Below, one piece after another: positions 8,066-16,209 of a DNA stretch of 42,047 nucleotides. Source of the stretch: Rhodocyclaceae bacterium (lineage in GTDB: Bacteria > Pseudomonadota > Gammaproteobacteria > Burkholderiales > Rhodocyclaceae); NCBI GenBank assembly GCA_030652245.1, contig JAUSBB010000039.1, positions 1 through 42,047 on the forward strand, written 5' to 3'. Below the pieces are notes generated by a model. The model did not search any database. It saw nothing but the letters and a program-made list of their open reading frames with translations, and was not told the origin of the DNA. Positions within the stretch are counted from its first letter, which is position 1; each line of letters starts with the position of its first letter. The position numbers were made by a program, and so were the translations under genes.

Positions 8066-8908
8066 ATGCCAGACAAGAAAATCGCCGCGCAGCATCACGC
8101 CACCTTTGAAAACATCCGCCATGTTGATGCGGATGGCAATGAATACTGGCTGGCCAGGCAGCTTGCCCGGGTGCTTGAGTATTCCGAATATCGGCACTTC
8201 CTGCCCGTGATCGAGCGTTCGCGAGAGGCTTGCCAGAATAGCGCCCAGCCGGTTGTCGACCATTTCGAGGATGTGCTCGAAATGGTCGACATCGGTTCCG
8301 GCGCGAAGCGCGAGGTCGCCGATGTGCGCCTTTCCCGCTACGCTTGCTACCTGATCGTCCAGAACGGCGATCCGTCCAAACCGGTCATTGCCAATGGGCA
8401 GACCTATTTCGCCATGCAGACACGGCGGCAGGAACTGGCCGACGACGAGAAGTTCGCCCGGCTTTCCGAGGACGAAAAGCGCTTGGCGATCCGCAACGAG
8501 CTGGCCCAGCACAACAGACATCTGGCTGCCGCCGCCAAGGAGGCGGGCGTCGAAACCAGCCTCGATTACGCCATCTTCCAGGATCACGGCTACAAGGGAC
8601 TGTATGGCGGTTTGGGGAACAAGGAAATCCACGCACGCAAGGGATTGAAGAAGAGCCAGAAGATTCTCGATCACATGGGCAGCACGGAATTGGCGGCCAA
8701 CCTGTTCCGTGCTACGCAGACCGAGGAAAAGCTGAAGCGCGACAAGGTGCGCAACAAGAAAAACGCCAACCAGACGCACTTCGAGGTGGGGGAAAAGGTG
8801 CGCCAGACGATTCGCGAACTCGGTGGCACCATGCCGGAAGCCCTCCCGACGCCAGAGGCAAGCATCAAGCAGATCGAAAGCGCCAAGAAGAAATTGGCGA
8901 AAAAGTAG
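8066..8908 (+). CDS. dinD: DNA-damage-inducible protein D (DinD)
   Basis: The 280-residue length and sequence fit DinD (E. coli 274 aa). The N-terminal BRO-like domain shows FENIRHVDADGNEYWLARQLARVL, the middle reads NGQTYFAMQTRRQE, and the C-terminal half carries the conserved DYAIFQDHGYKGLYGGLG and KKSQKILDHMGSTELAANLF. E. coli DinD is SOS-induced and inhibits RecA-mediated strand exchange. No canonical LexA box (CTGT-N8-ACAG) is visible in the 37-nt gap; induction here may instead depend on the upstream XRE-like gene. GGGGAA precedes the ATG at 8066. It is sporadic among genomes and here belongs to the accessory block. Confidence 0.88.
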   Translation: MPDKKIAAQHHATFENIRHVDADGNEYWLARQLARVLEYSEYRHFLPVIERSREACQNSAQPVVDHFEDVLEMVDIGSGAKREVADVRLSRYACYLIVQNGDPSKPVIANGQTYFAMQTRRQELADDEKFARLSEDEKRLAIRNELAQHNRHLAAAAKEAGVETSLDYAIFQDHGYKGLYGGLGNKEIHARKGLKKSQKILDHMGSTELAANLFRATQTEEKLKRDKVRNKKNANQTHFEVGEKVRQTIRELGGTMPEALPTPEASIKQIESAKKKLAKK

Positions 8909-8910
8909 CC

Positions 8911-8979
8911 ATGGCCGAAGCAAGAAACTCGGTGCTGACGCAGGCGAATGGGGTGTTGCCTTTGGTTGTGGCAAATTGA
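8911..8979 (+). other. 22-codon mini-ORF echoing the C-terminus of the XRE-like regulator
   Basis: Just after dinD, an ATG at 8911 opens a 22-codon frame whose last part reads QANGVLPLVVAN before TGA. The regulator at 7612-8028 ends ARANGVMPLAGTD before its TGA, and the nucleotides are also alike around GGCGAATGGGGTG. It looks like the tail of a duplicated or deleted regulator gene. No Shine-Dalgarno supports translation. Confidence 0.35.
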
Positions 8980-8989
8980 CGTACAATTT
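8973..8989. promoter_or_regulatory. Candidate operator/promoter of the TacAT-like pair
   Basis: AAATTG-ACGTA-CAATTT is a perfect 6-bp inverted repeat centred 36 nt before the antitoxin start; it contains TACAAT (8982-8987), a good -10 element. RHH-type antitoxins usually repress their own promoter by binding such palindromes. No well-spaced -35 is evident. Confidence 0.45.
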
Positions 8990-9016
8990 ACCTCGTAGCC
9001 AACCAGGAGCCACGCC

Positions 9017-9304
9017 ATGACCACCGCGACCCTTGAAGACCGTTCCGCACGTTCCACCGATAGCGCCCGCATCAATCTGCGTACCAGCCCCGAGGCCAAG
9101 GCGCTGATCGAGCGCGCCGCCGCGCTGATGGGCACCACCGTATCCAGCTTCATGTTGCAGAACGCCTATGAGGCGGCGCGGAGCGTGGTTGCGGACAACG
9201 ACACTTTAGTGCTTTCCCAGAAGGCCTTCGATGCTTTCGTTGCCGCTTGCGAGCAGCCGTCAGAGCCCAACGAGGCGTTGCGCGCATTGATGGCGCGCCG
9301 CTGA
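9017..9304 (+). CDS. DUF1778 (TacA-like) antitoxin
   Basis: A 95-residue ribbon-helix-helix protein: RINLRTSPEAKALIERAAALMGTTVSSFML is the DUF1778 signature, followed by a C-terminal tail (QKAFDAFVAACEQPSEPN) of the kind that wraps the acetyltransferase toxin. The start at 9017 is supported by AGGAG at 9005-9009. TacA-type antitoxins neutralise a GNAT toxin and repress the operon through the RHH domain. The toxin ATG directly follows this stop codon (TGA then ATG). Confidence 0.9.
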   Translation: MTTATLEDRSARSTDSARINLRTSPEAKALIERAAALMGTTVSSFMLQNAYEAARSVVADNDTLVLSQKAFDAFVAACEQPSEPNEALRALMARR

Positions 9305-9805
9305 ATGGCGCTGCGCATCGAATTGCTGGAAGCGCGGCACGGGCGCGCGGCCTTCGACTGCGGAAACGATGCACTGAACGATTTTTTGCGTCTTCGGGCA
9401 GGGCAGCTACAACGTCGCGGCTTCGGCAAGACGTATGTGATGCTGGCTGACAACGGGATGGATGTCATCGGTTTCGTGACCGTCAGCGTCGGGCAGGTTG
9501 AGGCGCAGGCACTGCCTTTGCGCTTAAAGTTGCCGCGTCATCCGGTGCCGATGTTGCGTATTGGGCGCCTTGCGGTGGACAAGCAGGCGCAGGGCCGGGG
9601 GATTGGCCAGGATTTGCTGGCTTTTGCGCTTCGTCTGGCGCTGGAATTTGCCGAGCGTGTCGGTCTGTATGCCGTGGTGGTGGATGCCAAAGATGTTCAG
9701 GCTGCCGAATTCTACCGACGCCTGCATTTCGAGCCGACGCTGGACAATGCACTGTGCCTGTTCCTGCCTTTGTCGAGGCTGGCGAAGGCGCGCGTCGTTC
9801 CATGA
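9305..9805 (+). CDS. GNAT-family (TacT-like) toxin
   Basis: A 166-residue acetyltransferase. The acetyl-CoA loop is LAVDKQAQGRGIGQDLL (Q-x-x-G-x-G) and the C-terminal FYRRLHFEP supplies the usual aromatic patch. The N-terminal ALNDFLRLRAGQLQRRGFGKTYVM is typical of the toxins paired with DUF1778. TacT enzymes acetylate the amino group of charged tRNAs and stop translation; that function is inferred from family and pairing. It begins at the base following the antitoxin stop, so the two are translationally coupled. Confidence 0.9.
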   Translation: MALRIELLEARHGRAAFDCGNDALNDFLRLRAGQLQRRGFGKTYVMLADNGMDVIGFVTVSVGQVEAQALPLRLKLPRHPVPMLRIGRLAVDKQAQGRGIGQDLLAFALRLALEFAERVGLYAVVVDAKDVQAAEFYRRLHFEPTLDNALCLFLPLSRLAKARVVP

Positions 9806-9865
9806 GGTTCGACCCCGAAGCCCGCCGGGTGGCTTCCAGACTCGCATCCCCAGTAATTTCTAACA

Positions 9866-9898
9866 ATGTCTATATATGTCTATCTGTTTTTAGATAGA
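9866..9898. promoter_or_regulatory. AT-rich operator-like region before the AAA ATPase
   Basis: ATGTCTAT occurs twice exactly 10 bp apart (9866-9873, 9876-9883), and TCTATCT (9879-9885) is inverted as AGATAGA (9892-9898), ending in TAGAAT (a possible -10, 9895-9900). In a GC-rich neighbourhood this is a distinct AT island 30 nt before the ATPase start, so it is probably its promoter and operator. The binding protein is unknown. Confidence 0.4.
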
Positions 9899-9928
9899 AT
9901 CGCTTAGGACTTGTGGCTAGAGGTGCCC

Positions 9929-11116
9929 ATGGACCCAATCAACAACCCCTTTTCTCCCGGTGCGGGTGCGCCGCCGCCCGAACTGGTCGGGCGCGATCCG
10001 TTGCTTGAGCAGGCGCGCATCCTGTTGGGGCGGGTAAAACAAAAGCGCCCGGAAAAAAGCCTGCTGCTGACGGGCTTGCGCGGGGTGGGCAAAACCGTGC
10101 TGCTGAACGAGATCGAGCGGATGGCCAATACCGCCGGCTATCAAACCATCCTGATCGAAGCCCACGAGGAAAAGCCGCTTGGCGAACTGATCTATCCGGC
10201 ACTTCGGCGTCTGCTTTACGAACTGGACCGGGCGGCCGGCACGGGCGACAAGGTGAAGCGGGGCCTGGCGGTGCTGCGCAGCTTTATCGGCAGCATCAAA
10301 CTGACGGTGGGTGATGTGGCACTGGGGCTCGACATCGAGTCGGCCAAAGGCACCGCGGATAGCGGCGACCTCGAAATCGACCTGCCCAATCTGTTCGTGG
10401 CGATCGCCGAGGCGGCAGAGGAACGTGGCAGTGCCGTTGCCATCCTGGTGGACGAAATCCAGTACTTGAGCCAGAAAGAGCTGGGCGCCATCATCATGGC
10501 AATGCACAAGATGCAGCAGAAGCAGTTGCCGCTGGTGCTGCTCGCCGCGGGCCTGCCGGTGTTGCCCGGCATGGCGGGGGAGTCGAAGTCGTATGCCGAG
10601 CGCTTGTTCAACTTTCCTGATATTGGAGCGCTGTCGGCTGATGATGCGGCCAAGGCCCTGCGCGATCCGGCCCGGGAGGCGGGTGTCGAATTTCGGGAGG
10701 ATGCGCTCCAGGAAGTATTTCGGTTGACGCGCGGTTATCCCTATTTCATACAGGAATGGGGATACCAGTCATGGAACATGGCAAGCGCGAGCCCGATCAC
10801 CTTGCGGATTGTCCAGGACGCCACGCCGGAAGTGATGCGTCGGCTGGACAGGAATTTCTTCCGGGTGCGCTTTGATCGCCTGACGCCTGGGGAGAAAAAC
10901 TTCCTGCGGGCGATGGCGCATCTTGGCCCGGGAAACCAGCGCACGGGCGATATCGTGGCTGCATTGGGCATGTCCGTCAAGGGGATCGGCCCGGTGCGCT
11001 CCAAGCTCATCAAGAAGGGGATGATTTACAGCCCGGCGCATGGCGACATGGCGTTCACCGTGCTGTTGTTCGATGAGTTCATGGTGCGCGCGATTCCGGA
11101 ATTCATGCCCGGCTGA
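9929..11116 (+). CDS. AAA+ ATPase, ORC1/STAND-like, unknown role
   Basis: A 395-residue P-loop ATPase: Walker A GLRGVGKT (about 49-56), Walker B AILVDEIQYL (about 172-181), and a C-terminal winged-helix region (GEKNFLRAMAHLGPG and MSVKGIGPVRSKLIKKGMI). The start chosen is ATG 9929 with AGAGG at about 9920; an in-frame TTG at 9911 precedes it. Proteins of this type resemble Orc1/Cdc6-like or archaeal STAND ATPases and often sit near toxin genes or mobile DNA. Here it follows a TacAT-like pair and precedes hrpA by one base. I cannot assign a substrate. It could be a defence or stress ATPase, or a regulator partner of the neighbouring accessory genes. Confidence 0.8.
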   Translation: MDPINNPFSPGAGAPPPELVGRDPLLEQARILLGRVKQKRPEKSLLLTGLRGVGKTVLLNEIERMANTAGYQTILIEAHEEKPLGELIYPALRRLLYELDRAAGTGDKVKRGLAVLRSFIGSIKLTVGDVALGLDIESAKGTADSGDLEIDLPNLFVAIAEAAEERGSAVAILVDEIQYLSQKELGAIIMAMHKMQQKQLPLVLLAAGLPVLPGMAGESKSYAERLFNFPDIGALSADDAAKALRDPAREAGVEFREDALQEVFRLTRGYPYFIQEWGYQSWNMASASPITLRIVQDATPEVMRRLDRNFFRVRFDRLTPGEKNFLRAMAHLGPGNQRTGDIVAALGMSVKGIGPVRSKLIKKGMIYSPAHGDMAFTVLLFDEFMVRAIPEFMPG

Positions 11117-11117
11117 C

Positions 11118-14100
11118 ATGAAATTCGATATGGATGCCCGCCGGGCCGCGCGTCCGGCGATCAGCTATGACGAGGCTTTGCCGGTCAGCGCGCGTCGCGC
11201 CGAGATTGCGGCCGCCATTCAAAAGCATCAGGTCGTCGTGATCTGCGGCGAGACCGGCTCGGGCAAGACGACGCAATTACCGAAAATCTGCCTCGAACTC
11301 GGGCGCGGCCTCAAGGGGCTGATCGGCCATACCCAGCCGCGCCGCATCGCCGCGCGCGCCACCGCCAGCCGTATCGCGCAGGAGCTGAAATCCGAGCTGG
11401 GCAAGTATGTCGGTTACAAGATCCGTTTTACCGACAAGACCACGCCGGACGCCTACATCAAGCTGATGACCGACGGCATCATGCTGGCGGAGACGCAGAC
11501 CGATCCCTTGCTGCGGCAATACGACACGATCATCATCGACGAGGCGCACGAACGTTCGCTCAACATCGACTTTCTGCTTGGGCTTCTAAAGTCGGCGCTG
11601 GCGAGACGGCGTGATTTGAAGGTTATCGTGACTTCCGCGACGCTCGATGCCGAGCGCTTCAGCAAGCACTTCGAAGGCGCGCCCATCATCGAGGTCTCCG
11701 GCCGGCTCTATCCCATCGAGACGCGCTATCGTCCTTACGATGAGAAGAAGGACAGCGACCTCAACGACGCCATTGTCGACGCCGTGAGTGAAGCGCACCG
11801 CGAAGGGCCGGGCGATGTGCTGGTGTTCCTGCCCGGCGAGCGCGAGATTCGCGAGGCGGCCGAGGCCTTGCGAAAACACCACCCGCCCGGCCTGGAAGTA
11901 TTGCCGCTCTTTGCGCGCCAGACGGCGCAGGAGCAGTCGCGGGTATTTGCCGGCCATCAGGGGCGCCGGGTGGTGCTGGCCACCAACGTCGCGGAAACTT
12001 CGCTGACCGTGCCGGGCATTCGCTATGTCATCGATGCCGGAGTGGCGCGCGTCAAGCGTTACTCGCATCGCAACAAGGTCGAGCAGTTGCAGGTCGAGGC
12101 GATCTCGCGCGCGTCGGCCAACCAGCGCGCTGGCCGCTGCGGGCGCGTCTCGTCGGGCGTCTGTTTCCGCCTCTACGCCGAAGACGACTTCAACAAGCGC
12201 GCGGCTTACACCGAGCCGGAGATTCTGCGTTCGTCGCTCGCCGGGGTGATCCTGCGCATGAAGTCCTTGCACCTCGGCGACGTCGAGGACTTCCCCTTCC
12301 TGGAACGTCCGGCCCCGCGCATGATCGCCGACGGCTACACGCTGCTCGCCGAACTGGGGGCGCTGGACGAAACCAGCAAGGCGCTGACGCCGGTTGGCCA
12401 CGAACTGGCCAAACTGCCGCTCGACCCCAAGATCGGCCGCATGATCCTCGCCGCGCGCGAGCACGGCTGCCTGAAGGAAATGCTCATCATCGCCGCCGCG
12501 CTCGGCACGCAGGATCCGCGCGACCGGCCGCAGGAGCAGGCGGCGGCAGCCGATCAGGCCCATGCCAAATGGAAGGACGAGAAATCCGAGTTCCTTTCCT
12601 ACCTCAAACTGTGGGCCGCCGCCGATGAGGTCTGGAAGCATGAGAGCTCGAACAAGCAGCGCCAGTGGTGCCGGCAGAACTTCATCAACTGGCTGCGGTT
12701 GCGCGAATGGCGCGACGTGCATGGACAGTTGATGACACTTTGCCACGAGCACGCGTGGAAAGAAAACCAGTTGCCCGCCAGTTATGACGCCATCCACAAG
12801 GCGCTCCTGACCGGCCTGCTCGGCCACATCGGCCTGGTCAACGAAGAGGATAAAAATTACCTTGGCGCGCGCGGCATCAAGTTCTTCATCCATCCCGGCT
12901 CGGCACTGGTGAAGAAGGCGGGACGCTGGATCGTCGCGGCGGAACTGGTCGAGACCTCGCGGCTGTTCGCCCGCTGCATCGCCAAGATCGAACCCGCGTG
13001 GCTGGAGCAGGTGGGCGCGCACCTGCTCCGCCGGCATGTCTTTGAACCGCACTGGGAAAAATCCGCCGGGCAGGTGGTGGCGTGGGAACGCATTACCTTG
13101 CACGGCCTGCTGCTGCATGCCAAGCGTCGCGTGAGCTTCGGAAAATCGAACGCTGAAGCGCCGCTGGCGCGCGAGCTGCTGATTCGCGGCGCATTGGTCG
13201 AGGGCGAGGTGGGTGAAGACTGGGTGCGCAAATGGGCTTTTCTGCAGCACAACCGGAAGCTCAAGGCGGAGATCGAAAAGCTCGAGCACAAGTCGCGCCG
13301 TCCCGACGTGCTGGTGGATGACGCGCTGGTCTATGCGTTCTTCGACGCGCTCGTGCCGGAAGGGATGACGACGCTGGCGGCTTTCGACAAATGGCGCCGC
13401 GAAACCGAACAAGCAAGCCCCAGGCTGCTGTTCCTTGAAAAAGACCAGTTGATGCGCCACGAGGCCGCGGGCATCACCACCGATGCCTTCCCGTCATTCC
13501 TTGAACATCGCGGACAAAAATTCAAGCTCACCTACCATCACGATCCCGGCGCGGCGGACGATGGCGTGACCCTGTCGCTGCCGCTGACCGTCCTCAACCA
13601 GGTGCCGGCGATGCGGCTCGAATGGCTGGTGCCCGGGTTGCTCAAGGAAAAAGTCATCGCGCTATTGAAGACCTTGCCGCAGAAATACCGCCATCGCGTG
13701 CAGCCGCTCGATGCCTTCGCGGAAAGTTTCGTCGATGTCGAACATGACATGGACGAACCGCTGGCGCGGGCATTGACGCGCGCCATCGAGGAGAAGATCG
13801 CGCTGAAACTTCCCCTGGACAGTCTGCGGCTGGGCGAACTGCGGCCGCATCTGTTCATGAACTTCCGTCTGCTGGACGAACACGGCGGCACGTTGACCCT
13901 GTCGCGCAATCTGGCCGAGTTGCGCGCGCAGTATGGGGATTACGCCGCGCCGTCCGAAGAGAAAGCGGCTGCGCTGGAGAAAAACGACCTGCGCGACCGC
14001 TTTGTCCGGGCGCTGAATCCGCAGGTCAAAGCCATCGAGAAGCTGCCCGAACTGCGCAACCTTGCCATGCAGCACCTGCCGCTGGGCACGGAAAAGGATT

Positions 14101-14684
14101 TGCGCGAGCAGATCATCGCGGTCGCCATCGAGCGCTGTTGCCTGATGGAGCCGTTGCCGACAGATGATCCGGCCTTCATGGCACGGCAGGATGCGGCGAA
14201 GGGGCGGGTGCTGTTGGTGGCGCAAGAGATTCTGCGTTTGCTGGCTGCAGTTCTTGCCGACTACGTACAGGTGCAGAAGAAGCTGGCCGCCGCGCAGAAG
14301 ACTTTTCCTCAAGCCTGTGCGGATATTGCCGCGCAACTGTCCGGCCTGCTGGTGAAAAACTTCATTGTCGCCACGCCCTACGAGCGGTTGCAAAGCTTCC
14401 CGCGCTATCTCAAGGCGATCAGCCTGCGGCTCGACAAGATGAAGGCCGACGCCGCGCGCGATGCACGCTGGCAGGCTGAATGGCAGGCGCTGGCGCAAAC
14501 CTGGGCGCGGGAGCGCAATGCCCTGCAGAAGGCCAACGCCCGCGTGAGTGACCCGTTTCTGGAAGAATATCGCTGGCTGCTGGAAGAGTTGCGCGTGGCG
14601 CTATTCGCCCAGGAACTGAAGACGCCGAGCCCGGTGTCGGTAAAGCGCTTGCAGAAAATGTGGGACGGGAGGTCAAGGACATGA
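11118..14684 (+). CDS. hrpA: ATP-dependent RNA helicase HrpA
   Basis: A DEAH-box helicase of 1188 residues from ATG 11118 (E. coli HrpA is about 1300). Motifs in order: GETGSGKTT (44-52), HTQPRRIAARATASR, DEAH (141-144), TSATLDAERF, FLPGEREI and NQRAGRCGR. The long C-terminal region contains the OB-like domain and the DUF3418 stretch (FLEHRGQKFKLTYHHDPG). HrpA rescues stalled ribosomes and processes mRNA. The start overlaps nothing but comes one base after the ATPase stop. Repeat copy 3 lies in frame at residues 158-165 (KSALARRR), between motifs II and III, without breaking the fold. The 3' end overlaps the next gene by ATGA. Confidence 0.95.
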   Translation: MKFDMDARRAARPAISYDEALPVSARRAEIAAAIQKHQVVVICGETGSGKTTQLPKICLELGRGLKGLIGHTQPRRIAARATASRIAQELKSELGKYVGYKIRFTDKTTPDAYIKLMTDGIMLAETQTDPLLRQYDTIIIDEAHERSLNIDFLLGLLKSALARRRDLKVIVTSATLDAERFSKHFEGAPIIEVSGRLYPIETRYRPYDEKKDSDLNDAIVDAVSEAHREGPGDVLVFLPGEREIREAAEALRKHHPPGLEVLPLFARQTAQEQSRVFAGHQGRRVVLATNVAETSLTVPGIRYVIDAGVARVKRYSHRNKVEQLQVEAISRASANQRAGRCGRVSSGVCFRLYAEDDFNKRAAYTEPEILRSSLAGVILRMKSLHLGDVEDFPFLERPAPRMIADGYTLLAELGALDETSKALTPVGHELAKLPLDPKIGRMILAAREHGCLKEMLIIAAALGTQDPRDRPQEQAAAADQAHAKWKDEKSEFLSYLKLWAAADEVWKHESSNKQRQWCRQNFINWLRLREWRDVHGQLMTLCHEHAWKENQLPASYDAIHKALLTGLLGHIGLVNEEDKNYLGARGIKFFIHPGSALVKKAGRWIVAAELVETSRLFARCIAKIEPAWLEQVGAHLLRRHVFEPHWEKSAGQVVAWERITLHGLLLHAKRRVSFGKSNAEAPLARELLIRGALVEGEVGEDWVRKWAFLQHNRKLKAEIEKLEHKSRRPDVLVDDALVYAFFDALVPEGMTTLAAFDKWRRETEQASPRLLFLEKDQLMRHEAAGITTDAFPSFLEHRGQKFKLTYHHDPGAADDGVTLSLPLTVLNQVPAMRLEWLVPGLLKEKVIALLKTLPQKYRHRVQPLDAFAESFVDVEHDMDEPLARALTRAIEEKIALKLPLDSLRLGELRPHLFMNFRLLDEHGGTLTLSRNLAELRAQYGDYAAPSEEKAAALEKNDLRDRFVRALNPQVKAIEKLPELRNLAMQHLPLGTEKDLREQIIAVAIERCCLMEPLPTDDPAFMARQDAAKGRVLLVAQEILRLLAAVLADYVQVQKKLAAAQKTFPQACADIAAQLSGLLVKNFIVATPYERLQSFPRYLKAISLRLDKMKADAARDARWQAEWQALAQTWARERNALQKANARVSDPFLEEYRWLLEELRVALFAQELKTPSPVSVKRLQKMWDGRSRT
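11588..11611 (+). repeat. 24-bp interspersed repeat, copy 3 (inside hrpA)
   Basis: One mismatch to consensus (GCGAGACGG for GCGGGACGG). It is read in frame as KSALARRR between helicase motifs II and III. Confidence 0.88.
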
Positions 14685-15403
14685 CTGCTTCAGATGGCTT
14701 GCCGCAAGCGGTGCTTAGTGCGGCGCGCGACCTGCTGCGGGCCGAGATGCTCTGGCACGCCCTGTGGCCGCCGCTCGTCGCGCTCATCCTCTGGTCGGGC
14801 ATTGCCTGGTTTGCCTGGCTGCCGATCGCCGAGTGGGTCGTCACGCAAATGCCGGAATGGTCATGGCTGACCTGGCTGGGGGCATGGCTCGCGCACATCG
14901 CGGTGTTGTTCATCTTTGCGCCGCTGGTGTATTTCACCGCGTTGTTGCTGGTGGCGGTGTTTGCCCTGCCGCGCATGATGACGATTGTCGCGGCGCGCGA
15001 CTACCCCGATGTCTCGCGTCAAGGCTCGGCCAGCGCGGCGCTCTGGGGCAGCCTGGCCAATACTCTGGCGGCGGGCGCGATCTTTGTCATCGGCTGGCTG
15101 GTGAGCCTGCCCTTGCTGCTGATTCCGGGGGCGGTGCTCGTCCTGCCGATTTTCTGGGCCGCCTGGCTCAACCAGCGGGCATTTCGCTTCGATGCCCTGG
15201 CCGAACATGCGCTACCCACCGAGCGCACGGCGCTGATCCGGCGTGAAAAGGGCAAGCTGTATGCGGCGGGACTGATCAGCGCGCTGCTCGCGCATGTGCC
15301 GCTGCTCAACCTTTTTTCGCTGGCCTTTACCGCCCTCTTGTTTGTTCACCTGTGCCTCGCTTCGCTGCGGCGCTTGCGCAGTGAGAAGGGAATTCAATTA
15401 TGA
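14681..15403 (+). CDS. EI24-family membrane protein
   Basis: A 240-residue membrane protein with about five hydrophobic segments. The pattern ALPRMMTIVAARDYPDVSRQG, then SLANTLAAGAIFVIGWL and later ALIRREKGKLYAAGLISALLAHVPLLNL, matches the EI24 family (the group that includes the CysZ sulfate transporter). Its own substrate is not known; the family name does not prove sulfate transport. The start ATG 14681-14683 overlaps the hrpA stop (ATGA), and its stop overlaps the next start (ATGA), so the three genes are translationally coupled. Confidence 0.82.
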   Translation: MTASDGLPQAVLSAARDLLRAEMLWHALWPPLVALILWSGIAWFAWLPIAEWVVTQMPEWSWLTWLGAWLAHIAVLFIFAPLVYFTALLLVAVFALPRMMTIVAARDYPDVSRQGSASAALWGSLANTLAAGAIFVIGWLVSLPLLLIPGAVLVLPIFWAAWLNQRAFRFDALAEHALPTERTALIRREKGKLYAAGLISALLAHVPLLNLFSLAFTALLFVHLCLASLRRLRSEKGIQL

Positions 15404-16161
15404 GGACGTACGGCGCGATCATCATCGGCGACGAGATCATGCGCGGCAAGCGGCCGGACAAGCATTTCGCCAAACTGGCAGCGCTACTCGGCGAACGTGG
15501 TCTCTATTTGTCCTGGGCGATCTATCTGGGCGACGAGCGGCCGCGTTTGGTCGACACGCTGCGCCGCAGTTTTGCTTCCGGCGATGTGGTGTTCTGCTTC
15601 GGTGGCATCGGCGTGACGCCTGACGACCATACGCGTCAGGCAGCGGCAGCAGCGGCCGTCGTGCCGCTGGCATTGAACCCGGACGCCGAGCGCGAGATAC
15701 GCGCCCGCATGGCCGAGATCGGTCAGGAAGTCACGCCGACACGTCTCGAACTCGGCACGGTGCCGCAAGGCAGCCGCATCATCCCCAACCCCTTCAACCG
15801 CATCCCCGGCTTTAGCTGGGGCGACCATCATTTCCTGCCCGGCTTCCCGCAGATGGCCTGGCCGATGGCCGAGTGGGTGCTCGATACCCATTACGCCGAC
15901 GACTTCCGCCACGGCGCGGAAACCGAAGCGGCGATTCTCGTGTGGGACGGGCTCGAAGGCCGGATGATCGACCTGATGCGGCAGACCGAGGCCAATTTCC
16001 CGGGCATCAAGTTATTCAGCCTGCCGACTCTGGGTAGCGCAAGTATCCGGCCGAACGTCGAACTGGGCGTGCGCGGCGCGCCGGCGCAGGTGGCGCCGGC
16101 GATCGCGGCATTGAGGTCGGGTGTGATTGCGCTGGGCTACCTGTGGGAAGACAAAGCGTAG
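15400..16161 (+). CDS. MoaB/CinA-N-like molybdopterin-binding domain protein
   Basis: A 253-residue protein with the MoCF-biosynthesis fold: GDEIMRGKRPDKHFAKLAALL at the start, then the signature FCFGGIGVTPDDHTRQA (compare GG-GxTxDDxT). A long C-terminal part with NPFNRIPGFSW and FLPGFPQM resembles the CinA N-terminal family (competence/damage-inducible protein A). It lacks the CinA deamidase domain. In other bacteria such proteins bind molybdopterin or hydrolyse NAD-related compounds; the exact reaction here is unknown. The ATG overlaps the EI24-family stop. Confidence 0.85.
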   Translation: MRTYGAIIIGDEIMRGKRPDKHFAKLAALLGERGLYLSWAIYLGDERPRLVDTLRRSFASGDVVFCFGGIGVTPDDHTRQAAAAAAVVPLALNPDAEREIRARMAEIGQEVTPTRLELGTVPQGSRIIPNPFNRIPGFSWGDHHFLPGFPQMAWPMAEWVLDTHYADDFRHGAETEAAILVWDGLEGRMIDLMRQTEANFPGIKLFSLPTLGSASIRPNVELGVRGAPAQVAPAIAALRSGVIALGYLWEDKA

Positions 16162-16209
16162 CGCTGCGTTTTTACGCAATCACACCGACCAACCGGACGG
16201 CAGTAAAAC

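Noticed and set aside
8028-8066. Possible LexA box before dinD (CTG-N12-CAG)
   Set aside because: Spacing and inner bases do not fit CTGT-N8-ACAG; no SOS box is supported.
9806-9850. GGTTCGACCCCG-like T-loop motif suggesting a tRNA
   Set aside because: No acceptor or anticodon stem can be drawn around it; no tRNA gene was recognised anywhere in the window.
16165-16180. TGCGT-TTTT-ACGCA hairpin after the MoaB/CinA-like gene as a terminator
   Set aside because: Only a 5-bp stem with no following U-run; too weak to call.
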